From positions 1 to 6,872 of the forward strand of contig JAFRAB010000044.1 of NCBI GenBank assembly GCA_017405675.1: a stretch of DNA of 6,872 nt, read 5' to 3'. Source of the stretch: Erysipelotrichaceae bacterium (GTDB lineage: Bacteria > Bacillota_I > Bacilli_A > Erysipelotrichales > Erysipelotrichaceae). Position numbers and translations under genes: made by a program. This document shows, one piece after another, positions 1 to 6,290 of this stretch (positions are counted from its first letter, which is position 1; every line of letters starts with the position of its first letter). Below the pieces are notes generated by a model. The model worked only from the letters and a program-made list of their open reading frames with translations. It ran no database searches and was not told the DNA's origin.

Positions 1-1
1 G

Positions 2-181
2 AACCATCTCAAAAGCAATGGCTCAAAGGCTATAACACTTGTGCTATGCATTGCTTTTATGCTGTGTACCATGATTGCCAGAATGATGGATGGTATGCAT
101 TATGCAACGGATGTTCTTACCGGTGCAGTAGTCGTTATTCTAACTTTTTTAATCAGTAAGAATCTAATACTGGATAAATAA
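2..181 (+). CDS. PAP2-family membrane phosphatase, C-terminal fragment
   Basis: Only the last 59 codons and the TAA stop are present; the gene starts outside the window. The visible protein has a hydrophobic helix (roughly ITLVLCIAFMLCTMIA), then ARMMDGMHYATD, then a second hydrophobic helix (VLTGAVVVILTFLI) and a short charged tail ending NLILDK. The central stretch matches the third catalytic motif of the PAP2 / type 2 phosphatidic acid phosphatase superfamily, SRxxxxxHxxxD, with Arg, His and Asp in register and the leading Ser replaced by Ala. By family knowledge these enzymes remove phosphate from lipid phosphates such as phosphatidate or undecaprenyl pyrophosphate at the membrane; the exact substrate cannot be told from this end. 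A 188-base gap and a separate candidate promoter follow, so it is probably not part of the downstream operon. Confidence 0.72.
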   Translation, partial: NHLKSNGSKAITLVLCIAFMLCTMIARMMDGMHYATDVLTGAVVVILTFLISKNLILDK

Positions 182-195
182 CAGATACTAGTTCA

Positions 196-225
196 GGAAA
201 GGCCGGTGATCCAAATCACGTTTCC
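196..225 (+). other. Imperfect hairpin after the PAP2 gene
   Basis: GTGAT (206-210) pairs with ATCAC (215-219) around a CCAA loop, and GGAAA (196-200) pairs with TTTCC (221-225) outside an asymmetric internal loop. It lies 15 bases past the PAP2 stop, where a terminator would be expected. No T-run follows, so an intrinsic terminator is not supported. It could be a 3' end stabilising structure or chance. Confidence 0.25.
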
Positions 226-280
226 ATACCCGACAAAAAGTCTGCCCAGTGCATGTAAATTTCCTATTTTCAGAGTATTA

Positions 281-311
281 TTGTCAAAGCATATATTAAA
301 TACAATATACT
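281..311 (+). promoter_or_regulatory. Candidate sigma-A promoter for the six-gene operon
   Basis: TTGTCA (281-286, five of six to the -35 consensus) and TATACT (306-311, five of six to the -10 consensus) are separated by 19 bases. That is longer than the usual 17 and suggests a weak or activator-dependent promoter. The surrounding region is AT-rich and lies about 60 bases upstream of the first gene. An alternative -10, TACAAT at 301-306, would leave only 14 bases to the same -35. No better pair was found in 182-357. Confidence 0.42.
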
Positions 312-317
312 TGTATT
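299..317. promoter_or_regulatory. Perfect 7+7 inverted repeat overlapping the -10 (candidate operator)
   Basis: AATACAA (299-305) and TTGTATT (311-317) are exact reverse complements separated by five bases (TATAC). The 19-bp palindrome covers the putative -10 hexamer TATACT. This placement is typical of a repressor operator, for example TetR-, GntR- or LacI-type, where binding blocks RNA polymerase. No regulator gene is visible in the window, so the cognate protein is unknown. In AT-rich DNA a 7-bp arm can occur by chance, but the coincidence with the -10 favours function. Confidence 0.5.
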
Positions 318-349
318 CTATCCCGGGAATATCATTTCAGACGCAAATA

Positions 350-356
350 AAAGGAG
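350..356 (+). promoter_or_regulatory. Shine-Dalgarno site that sets the first SDR start
   Basis: AAAGGAG lies 13 bases before ATG 370. The in-frame GTG at 358 is only one base from the site and cannot be used with it; the next in-frame ATG (379) is 22 bases away. ATG 370 is therefore the preferred start, although 13 bases is somewhat long. Confidence 0.6.
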
Positions 357-369
357 AGTGTTTTTAGTT

Positions 370-1275
370 ATGGCATTTATGGAATCTGATAAAGCCATGT
401 TGGAAGGCTATATTGCTCAGGCACGTCCGTTTTCCAACATGTATTCAGTAAAGGGAAAAGTAGCCCTGGTTACAGGCGGTTCCTCAGGATTAGGTTTTGA
501 TATCACCTTAAGACTTCTGCAGGGCGGCGCCAAAGTTGTTATGGCTTCTAATTCCCACATTGAAGAGGAAGCAGCATTATCACTGCTGCAACAGCAGGGA
601 TTTGGCGATGATGTCGCCTTCTGCTTCACCGATGTAAGAAATGAAAATGAAGTAAGCAATCTGGTTGACTTCACAGTAGAAAAATTCGGCTCGCTGGACA
701 TCTTCGTAAACAGCGCTGCCATCTGGAATTATGCCAAGATCTATGATCTGCCTCAGGAAGATCTGAAACTGGTTTTTGAAACCAATGTCTACGGTGCCTT
801 CTTCGGTGTCAAGCATGTCAGCAAGTATATGATAGATCACAACATTCATGGCAAGATCGTTCTGATTTCTTCCAACAGCCCGATCATGCCTTATCCGGTG
901 TTCGGCGGTTATCCTCATTATGCATCCAGTAAGGCTGCCGTCATGGGTCTCGTTACTGAAGCCGCAAAAGAGCTGAAACGCTATGGCATCATGGTCAACA
1001 GCATCGCTCCGGGCGGAATGGTGACACCGGGTGCTGCTGGTAACATGGCCAGCGAACATATTACTGAAGAACAACAGGATGCGTTCTATGAGGAACTGAT
1101 GGTCTGGCAGGTTGACGGACAGCTGCCGGTCGACCAGGTCGGTATGATGGCTTACACCTTCTGCACGGATATTGCCGATGGCATTACCGGTGAAACAATT
1201 GTCGTTGATGGCGGTGCTTCACATAACATCGTCAAGTATCAGGTTGCGATAGACGCATATCCTGAAGAGGATTAA
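370..1275 (+). CDS. Classical SDR-family NAD(P)-dependent oxidoreductase (first SDR)
   Basis: This is a 301-aa short-chain dehydrogenase/reductase, expected to be cytosolic and to interconvert an alcohol and a ketone or aldehyde. The Rossmann motif TGGSSGLG is at residues 35-42, the adenine-site Asp (TDVR) at 88, NSAA in place of the usual NNAG at 114-117, the structural Asn at 139, the likely catalytic Ser at 168, and YASSK (Tyr184, Lys188) as the active-site pair. A PGG segment follows at 214-216, and VVDGG lies near the C-terminus. The N-terminus is about 25 residues longer than in typical 250-aa SDRs. The end of strand beta-2 (MASNS) carries neither the Asp of NAD enzymes nor the Arg of NADP enzymes, so cofactor choice is open. 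It is the first gene of the operon; the next start is 10 bases past its stop. Family is certain; the substrate is not known. Confidence 0.93.
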   Translation: MAFMESDKAMLEGYIAQARPFSNMYSVKGKVALVTGGSSGLGFDITLRLLQGGAKVVMASNSHIEEEAALSLLQQQGFGDDVAFCFTDVRNENEVSNLVDFTVEKFGSLDIFVNSAAIWNYAKIYDLPQEDLKLVFETNVYGAFFGVKHVSKYMIDHNIHGKIVLISSNSPIMPYPVFGGYPHYASSKAAVMGLVTEAAKELKRYGIMVNSIAPGGMVTPGAAGNMASEHITEEQQDAFYEELMVWQVDGQLPVDQVGMMAYTFCTDIADGITGETIVVDGGASHNIVKYQVAIDAYPEED

Positions 1276-1285
1276 GAGGTAAAAC

Positions 1286-2515
1286 ATGATAAAAAGAGTA
1301 GATGAAAGAATTCCGCAGAATTCCGGTGACGGAGCTAATTTCAAGACTTATAATGCCGTTCAGTCACCCTGGAACAAGCTGATGTCCTATAAGGATGCCC
1401 TGCATTATGCCTCCCGTTTTGAAGCTGTTTTAAGTGCAGCCGTCGCTCAGGCATACAGGATCATCATTCCTGATTACGCAACCAGAGCTTCTGAAATGTG
1501 CAAGGAAGCCTATCAGAGACTGTATCAGACCGGAATTGATTATCCGGGAGATGACGGTTTCGGTATCCATCCGTTCATGTGCGGTTCCTACCCCGGAGCT
1601 CTAATCGGGGACAAAGGTGATGATGCCCTGCTGATGTGCGGCAGATGCCAGGATTTCGGAACCTACAGATGTGAAAAGGAACTGGATGTCTGTGACTGGG
1701 ATATCTGCTGTTCCGAACTGTGCCGTGCTACGACCATGTCTCTGCAGGGACAGGCCGACGCTACTGAAAGCCGCCACAGAAAAGGCCATAAGCTGGATTA
1801 CATGATGGTCGAAGCCAAAGGCTGCGGCGACAGACATTGCCGCATCATTGCCGAATCCAGAGAAAAATACCCTGCTCCGGCCCATGAACTGTGGCAGTCC
1901 TTCGGACCTGCTGTTTCCGATGAGTATAAAAAGATCTCCCAGGAGGAAGACTGTGTTGAAGAACCCATGATGTTCAGAGAAGAATGCGATTACCATTTCG
2001 TCAACGGAACCAATAATGAAACCGATTCTTCCAACCAGATGGTCAATCTTTCAACAGCTGCCTCCCTGTATCTGCTTCCGGCCATCGACAACGCCGTAAG
2101 ACTGGGATATACAACAGCTGAAAACGCTGAGTGGATCAAGAAGTGCGTTCTGGAAGCTGCCGGTAAGGCCATGTTCGGTGAAAGATATGCCATCAAGGCC
2201 TGCCGTGAATGGTTGGGTGTTCCAAACTCCATCGGTGAAGACGGGCGTCTGTTAGGCGGTGTCATTGAGATGCTGCTGCAGTCTCTGGTATGCGGTTATA
2301 CCGTTGAAGCCTTCAACAAAGACGAAGTCATCTATGTGATCAACAGAGGCGATCTGGGAATCGGCGGAACACAGTCGCTGTGTGAAGCTCATCTGTACAT
2401 GTGGCAGGGCATGGTCAAAACACTGGTCAATGCTCAGTGGTCTGTCTGGGAAGAAGATTCTCCAAATGGCAAGCTGCGCATCAAGATCGCTAAGAAGATC
2501 GATAAGTTTATGTAA
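1286..2515 (+). CDS. Cysteine-rich protein of unknown function (409 aa)
   Basis: I do not recognise this gene with confidence. The protein is soluble, with no signal peptide or membrane segment, and has 17 cysteines. Eleven lie between residues 72 and 185, including CGRC (118-121), a dense CDWDICCSELC (136-146) and GCGDRHC (179-185). The stretch EAKGCGDRHCRIIAESREKYP resembles the closing motif of V4R/XylR-N or ATC-hydrolase-like domains (Gly-Cys/Asp pattern then Cys), but this is from memory of the motif only. The second half (about 250-409) looks helical, with few cysteines, and may be a separate domain. An Shine-Dalgarno AGAGG overlaps the preceding stop, and the next gene's site overlaps this stop, so it is firmly embedded in the operon. 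A metal or Fe-S binding role, or a hydrolase acting on the same substrate as the SDRs and the THF enzyme, are possibilities only. Confidence 0.88.
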   Translation: MIKRVDERIPQNSGDGANFKTYNAVQSPWNKLMSYKDALHYASRFEAVLSAAVAQAYRIIIPDYATRASEMCKEAYQRLYQTGIDYPGDDGFGIHPFMCGSYPGALIGDKGDDALLMCGRCQDFGTYRCEKELDVCDWDICCSELCRATTMSLQGQADATESRHRKGHKLDYMMVEAKGCGDRHCRIIAESREKYPAPAHELWQSFGPAVSDEYKKISQEEDCVEEPMMFREECDYHFVNGTNNETDSSNQMVNLSTAASLYLLPAIDNAVRLGYTTAENAEWIKKCVLEAAGKAMFGERYAIKACREWLGVPNSIGEDGRLLGGVIEMLLQSLVCGYTVEAFNKDEVIYVINRGDLGIGGTQSLCEAHLYMWQGMVKTLVNAQWSVWEEDSPNGKLRIKIAKKIDKFM

Positions 2516-2527
2516 GGAGAAGCAGAC

Positions 2528-3550
2528 ATGAATAAGAATATATTTGCACATGATGAATGGAAGCGTTCCGAACACATGGCCGTCAGAGAATGTGTCGGCT
2601 ACTATCTCTTTACTCATCAGTTAATGGAAGTTACTGGTGAAGATGCCTGTAAATTCCTCGATTATGTCTATCCCAACAACATCGCCACTCTGGCAGTAGG
2701 CAGGGACAGATATACCACCATGCTGAATGAAGAAGGTGAAATCATTGATGACGTCGTCGTCATGAGACTGGAAGAAGACAAATACTGGGTTTCAACCCTT
2801 TACGGTACCAAATGTGATGACTGGTTCTATTATCATTCAGAAGGATATGATGTAGACACCTATGAAATTACAGATGACTGGCACATGTTCGCCGTTCAGG
2901 GGCCAAAATCCAAGGAAGTAATGAATCAGATCCTGACCAACGGTGTTGATGATCTGAAGTTCTTCCAGAACCGAACCGATGAGATCAACGGCATGGAAAT
3001 AATTGTTAACCGCGGCGGCTTCACAGGTGAAAAACTCGGTTATGAGATCTACTGCAACACTGATGATGCCGATGCCGTTCAGGAAATAATTGACAAGGCT
3101 GTCAAGGATGCCGGCGGCAAGGAAGTTACTGAATTCCAGGTATTCGCCTGGACACTTCCAACCGAAGCAGGGTTCTACTACATGAGAGACCTTAGTCATA
3201 CCAATCCTTTTGAAGTCGGACTGGAAAAGAACATTAACTGGGACAAGGACTTCATTGGCAAGGCAGCATTGCTGAAGGTAAAAGAAGAAGGTCCCAAGAG
3301 AGAAATGCTTGGTTTTGAGGTTATTGATGAAAATGAAGACTTCTTCATTCGTTCCAAGCAGTATGGCGGACCGGGCGAACCGGTATACATCGACGGAGAA
3401 GAAATCGGCCGGGTGTCAAAACTTGTTTATTCCTATGTAAAGAATGTCAACAATGGCTATATCCTCGCTGAAAAGGACCGTCTCCATATCGGTGACAAGA
3501 TCAAGATCCACGGTTATGACTGTGTAATAACTGAAAGGAACTGGTTATAA
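2528..3550 (+). CDS. Stand-alone GcvT-like THF-dependent C1 transferase / demethylase
   Basis: This 340-aa protein has the full aminomethyltransferase (GcvT) fold. Visible motifs are VTGEDACKFL near 35-44, RYTTMLNEEGEIIDDVVV (61-78) with the conserved Asp pair 74-75, VQGPKS (123-128), RGGFTGEKLGYEI (162-174), matching the folate-site RxGYTGE of the family, EAGFYYMRDL (213-222), DFIGKAAL (241-248), and a GCV_T_C domain (about 258-335). By family knowledge such proteins bind tetrahydrofolate and accept a one-carbon unit as methyl- or methylene-THF. No GcvP, GcvH or GcvL gene is nearby, so a catabolic demethylase like DmdA, LigM or DesA is more likely than glycine cleavage. Anomaly: the LRLEAG segment of canonical T-proteins reads LPTEAG here, so its Arg is missing. 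AAGGAGA overlaps the preceding stop. The substrate is unknown; YgfZ is unlikely because its KGCYTGQE motif is absent. Confidence 0.85.
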   Translation: MNKNIFAHDEWKRSEHMAVRECVGYYLFTHQLMEVTGEDACKFLDYVYPNNIATLAVGRDRYTTMLNEEGEIIDDVVVMRLEEDKYWVSTLYGTKCDDWFYYHSEGYDVDTYEITDDWHMFAVQGPKSKEVMNQILTNGVDDLKFFQNRTDEINGMEIIVNRGGFTGEKLGYEIYCNTDDADAVQEIIDKAVKDAGGKEVTEFQVFAWTLPTEAGFYYMRDLSHTNPFEVGLEKNINWDKDFIGKAALLKVKEEGPKREMLGFEVIDENEDFFIRSKQYGGPGEPVYIDGEEIGRVSKLVYSYVKNVNNGYILAEKDRLHIGDKIKIHGYDCVITERNWL

Positions 3551-3554
3551 AAAC

Positions 3555-3577
3555 AGGGCTCGCAAGAGCCCTTCTTT
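3555..3577 (+). terminator. Short GNRA-loop hairpin with weak T-tail (leaky terminator or attenuator)
   Basis: GGGCTC (3556-3561) and GAGCCC (3566-3571) form a GC-rich stem closed by a GCAA tetraloop, extended by A3555-T3572 and followed by TTCTTT. It lies 5 bases past the GcvT-like stop. The Shine-Dalgarno of the next gene begins right after it (3578), and no new promoter is visible. It is therefore more likely a partial terminator or an mRNA-processing and stability element that lowers expression of the last three genes than the end of the transcript. Confidence 0.6.
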
Positions 3578-3590
3578 AAAGGAGATTTAT

Positions 3591-4478
3591 ATGGATAATA
3601 AAGCACTGAAAGAACTGTTCGGCTACGAAAACAAAAACGTCGTCGTCACCGGTGCATTCTCAGGCATGGGCAAAGCCGCAGCACGTCTATTGAGTGAATT
3701 AGGCGCCAATGTCTACGCTGTATGCCGTCGAAACGGCCGTCACAGCACCCTCGACTTCCCGGTAAAGGAGATTCTTTACGCTGACTTAGGTGTAAAGGAA
3801 GATCTGGACAGTCTTCTGGAACAGCTGCCGGATAACATTTATGCTCTGTTCTTCTGCCACGGTATCGCTCTTAACTCACAGGGCACTTCCTACTTTGAAG
3901 GTTCCAATGCCGAAGAAGTCATGAAAGTCAATCTTCTTTCCACAAAATATCTGATTTCCAACATAACGGAAAAAATGGAACCTTCATCATCCATCAGCAT
4001 CATTGCCTCTTCCGGAGGCTGGAACTGGAGAGAAAACCAGGATAACTGTCAGGAGCTTATGGATACTGAAACCTACGAAGATGGTGTAAAATGGTGTATC
4101 GAACATCATGACGTGATCGCATCAGCATATGTATTCTCAAAGGAATGCCTGAACTTTTATGTTGTAGCCAACACGTTCAACCCGATGTTCATTGAAAAGA
4201 AAATCAGAATAAACTGTCTGAATCCTGGTAATACAGATACCGGACTGAAATCAGACTTCGGCAGATATACTTCATCAACACATGATGAAGCTCAGGGAAT
4301 TGAAATGATTGAAGACATCTTCCTGAAGCCATGGGACGGCTATTGGGCAAGTCCGGAACAAATGGGCTATCCACTGGTCTGCATGGGTTCTAAGATCTTC
4401 AACTATATGTCCGGGCAGACGATCTTCATCGACTACGGTATTACCAACACCTGGTTATTTAATCCATATTGGTTCTAG
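3591..4478 (+). CDS. 3-alpha-HSDH / coniferyl-alcohol dehydrogenase-type SDR (second SDR)
   Basis: This 295-aa SDR has TGAFSGMG at residues 20-27, an Arg pair (CRRNGR, 46-47) after strand beta-2 that suggests NADP(H), Asp65, CHGI (89-92) where most SDRs have NNAG, Asn114, the probable catalytic Ser141, and YVFSK (Tyr180, Lys184). Ser and Tyr are 39 residues apart, against about 13 in common SDRs. Such an insertion before the catalytic Tyr, together with the CxG motif, is the hallmark of the Comamonas 3-alpha-hydroxysteroid dehydrogenase/carbonyl reductase group, which also includes coniferyl-alcohol dehydrogenases. It should oxidise or reduce a hydroxyl/carbonyl on a ring or side chain; steroid or phenylpropanoid substrates are suggested by family only. 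A clear AAAGGAG site lies 6 bases before the ATG. The C-terminal tail (TNTWLFNPYWF) is unusually aromatic. Only 7 bases separate it from folC. Confidence 0.9.
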   Translation: MDNKALKELFGYENKNVVVTGAFSGMGKAAARLLSELGANVYAVCRRNGRHSTLDFPVKEILYADLGVKEDLDSLLEQLPDNIYALFFCHGIALNSQGTSYFEGSNAEEVMKVNLLSTKYLISNITEKMEPSSSISIIASSGGWNWRENQDNCQELMDTETYEDGVKWCIEHHDVIASAYVFSKECLNFYVVANTFNPMFIEKKIRINCLNPGNTDTGLKSDFGRYTSSTHDEAQGIEMIEDIFLKPWDGYWASPEQMGYPLVCMGSKIFNYMSGQTIFIDYGITNTWLFNPYWF

Positions 4479-4485
4479 AAGAAAA

Positions 4486-5715
4486 ATGTTTAACAGCGCA
4501 CATGAATTCATCGATTATGTCAGTACCAGAAAAACCACCAGCGATAACCGCGTGAGTTTTAACGTGCTTCTGGACCGGCTTGGGCACCCTGAAAGACAGT
4601 TGAAGTGTCTGCATGTAGCCGGCACCAACGGGAAAGGCAGCACTACCGATTACCTCAGGAGCATCCTGCAGCAGCATGGGTACAAAGTGGGAAGTTTCAC
4701 CAGCCCGCATCTGGTAGTTCACAATGACCGCATCAGGATCAACAACCGGAACATTCCCGATGAAGATCTGCTGCATTACGGAAACCGCTTTGGCGAATAC
4801 TATGAAGCATATGATCTCTCAATGTTCCAGATCGACATGCTCATCAGCATTTACTACTTTCTGGAAAACAATGTTGACTATGTCGTTTATGAAGTGGGAA
4901 TGGGAGGCCGACTGGATGCCACCAATGTCATTGTTCCTTTGGCCAGCATCATTACCAACATCGGTTTTGACCACATGGCCTTTTTGGGTAACACCCTGCC
5001 GGAAATAGCCCGTGAGAAAGCCGGCATCATTAAAGAGAATGTCCCGGTATTCACCGGTGAAACCAAGAAATGCTGCCTGCAGGTTTTTGAAGAAACGGCT
5101 TATGCGAAAAACACTGCACTGACTAAGGTCAGAGCTCCCAAAGGCTGTCTCAATGATGATCATGTCAGTTTCCGTTACGGAGGTTATGATATAGCACTGC
5201 CTACCCTGGCCCTTTATCAGGTAAAGAATGCTGCCCTGGCATTACGGGTAGCTGACAGCCTCAGAAAGAACCATCTTATCGAACTGAACAGAGCCGACAT
5301 CATAAAAGGCCTTCAGAATACATCCTGGGCCGGCCGCTTTGAAGTGATCAACGAACAGCCGAGGATCATTGTTGACGGGGCTCATAATGAACATGGCATT
5401 GAGGCTGTAAAAGACAGCATCAGGAATCTGAAGAGACCCCTCTGCATAATTGCCAGCATTCTTTCCGACAAGCAGTATGATAAAATGATAAAATCGCTTA
5501 ATCAGCTCGCTGATGAACTGGTCATCACTACCTTCAACAGCAGTCGCTCCACAGCATTACAACTACTGGTCGGCGACAATGATGTTACGGCCATTCACGA
5601 TTACCTTCAGGCTCTTGATTATGCTTCAGAGAAGTATACCAATGGCACCATACTGATCACCGGATCTTTGTATTTCGTCAGTGAGATCCGCAAGCTGTAC
5701 AAAGGAGGCAATTGA
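4486..5715 (+). CDS. folC: Folylpolyglutamate synthase (possibly bifunctional with dihydrofolate synthase)
   Basis: This 409-aa Mur-ligase-fold enzyme adds glutamate to folates using ATP, which retains them in the cytosol and improves their binding to C1 enzymes. Motifs in order are the P-loop AGTNGKGS (45-52), FTSPHL with NDRI (71-83), YEVGMGGRLDATN (135-147) with the metal-binding Glu, IGFDHMAFLGNTLPEIAREKAGIIK (159-183) with the DH pair and the usual modified-Lys region, WAGRFE (281-286), DGAHN (297-301) and TGSLYFVSEIR (392-402). Length is normal for the family. Whether it also has dihydrofolate synthase activity cannot be decided. The ATG lies 7 bases past the preceding stop with only a weak AGAAG site, so translation is probably coupled to the SDR gene upstream. 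Its position between a THF-using enzyme and a folate transporter fits a folate supply role. Confidence 0.95.
   Translation: MFNSAHEFIDYVSTRKTTSDNRVSFNVLLDRLGHPERQLKCLHVAGTNGKGSTTDYLRSILQQHGYKVGSFTSPHLVVHNDRIRINNRNIPDEDLLHYGNRFGEYYEAYDLSMFQIDMLISIYYFLENNVDYVVYEVGMGGRLDATNVIVPLASIITNIGFDHMAFLGNTLPEIAREKAGIIKENVPVFTGETKKCCLQVFEETAYAKNTALTKVRAPKGCLNDDHVSFRYGGYDIALPTLALYQVKNAALALRVADSLRKNHLIELNRADIIKGLQNTSWAGRFEVINEQPRIIVDGAHNEHGIEAVKDSIRNLKRPLCIIASILSDKQYDKMIKSLNQLADELVITTFNSSRSTALQLLVGDNDVTAIHDYLQALDYASEKYTNGTILITGSLYFVSEIRKLYKGGN
5701..5708 (+). promoter_or_regulatory. Shine-Dalgarno site that sets the folT start
   Basis: AAAGGAGG, a near-perfect site inside the 3' end of folC, lies 8 bases before ATG 5717. 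This rules out the longer in-frame start at 5681, which would overlap folC by 35 bases and has no comparable site. Confidence 0.85.
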
Positions 5716-5716
5716 C

Positions 5717-6235
5717 ATGTCAACACGCAAATTAACAACTCTGGCCATGCTTACTGCCATTTATGTGGTTTTGAGCCTTCTGACTCCAATTAAACTGATA
5801 AATTTCAAATTCACACTTGAAGCCTTTCCGGTATTAATTGCCGGCCTGCTGATGGGACCGCTTGAAGGTTTTCTGGTAGGTTTAGCCGGAAGCGGCATTT
5901 ACCAGGTGTTCTTTTCGACATATGGAATTACCGCAACGACCCCATTGTGGATACTTCCTCATGCCTTGAGCGGTTTTCTCGCCGGCATTCTGGCCAGAAG
6001 AGTAAAAGAGTACAATGTTGTAAATGTGGCCGTGATTGCGACCATTTGTGCCTTTACAGTGACAGTTTTCAATACTCTGGCCCTATATGTTGACTCCAAG
6101 CTGTTTGGATATTACTCTTCCAAACTGGTATTCGGAACCCTTCTGCTGAAGTTTGTTACCGGGCTGATACTGTCAGTATTCTATGCCCTTATCCTGCCAA
6201 AACTTATTGCCCAGCTCAGAAAACTGGTCAAATGA
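5717..6235 (+). CDS. folT: ECF transporter S component, folate-specific (FolT)
   Basis: This 172-aa integral membrane protein has about six hydrophobic segments, the usual size for an ECF S component. The N-terminal helix carries AMLTA (10-14), an AxxxA motif that in this family packs against the EcfT coupling subunit. The segment LEAFPVLIAGLLMGPLEGFLVGLAG (35-59) matches the conserved substrate-binding core of S components, and TTPLWILPHALSGFLAG (74-90) is typical of FolT. By family knowledge it binds folate outside the cell and delivers it with the shared EcfA-EcfA'-EcfT module, which must be encoded elsewhere (group II ECF). It starts one base past the folC stop with a strong Shine-Dalgarno. 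Linkage to folC supports folate rather than another vitamin. It is the last gene before a strong terminator. Confidence 0.88.
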   Translation: MSTRKLTTLAMLTAIYVVLSLLTPIKLINFKFTLEAFPVLIAGLLMGPLEGFLVGLAGSGIYQVFFSTYGITATTPLWILPHALSGFLAGILARRVKEYNVVNVAVIATICAFTVTVFNTLALYVDSKLFGYYSSKLVFGTLLLKFVTGLILSVFYALILPKLIAQLRKLVK

Positions 6236-6258
6236 ACTGTAACAGTGCATTCAGATAC

Positions 6259-6290
6259 AAAACAGCCGTCAGTTAATTGACGGCTGTTTT
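6259..6290. terminator. Strong bidirectional intrinsic terminator
   Basis: AAAACAGCCGTCA (6259-6271) and TGACGGCTGTTTT (6278-6290) are exact reverse complements around a six-base loop. The GC-rich core is followed by T-runs on both strands. It ends the folT transcript 24 bases past its stop. It also sits one base from the stop of the minus-strand remnant, as expected between convergent genes. Confidence 0.93.

Noticed and set aside
314..331. Second inverted repeat TATTC...GAATA around CCCGGG
   Set aside because: Only 5-bp arms with an 8-base loop in AT-rich DNA; it is likely chance and partly overlaps the better operator candidate.
182..357. THF or other riboswitch in the operon leader
   Set aside because: No multi-stem conserved core recalling the THF riboswitch was seen; only a short imperfect hairpin and an operator-like palindrome are present.
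358..369. GTG at 358 as the start of the first SDR
   Set aside because: It overlaps the ribosome-site region, only one base after AAAGGAG, so it cannot be used with that site; ATG 370 fits better.
1601..1996. Minus-strand ORFs opposite the operon genes, for example this 131-codon frame
   Set aside because: These are antisense shadows of well-supported + strand genes and lack recognisable motifs or ribosome sites.
2528..3550. Glycine cleavage system T-protein (gcvT proper)
   Set aside because: No GcvH, GcvP or dihydrolipoyl dehydrogenase gene is in the window and the LRLEAG segment is altered, so a specialised C1 transferase is preferred.
5681..5716. Upstream in-frame ATG for folT
   Set aside because: It lies inside folC without a good ribosome site, while ATG 5717 has AAAGGAGG at 8 bases and gives a normal S-component N-terminus.
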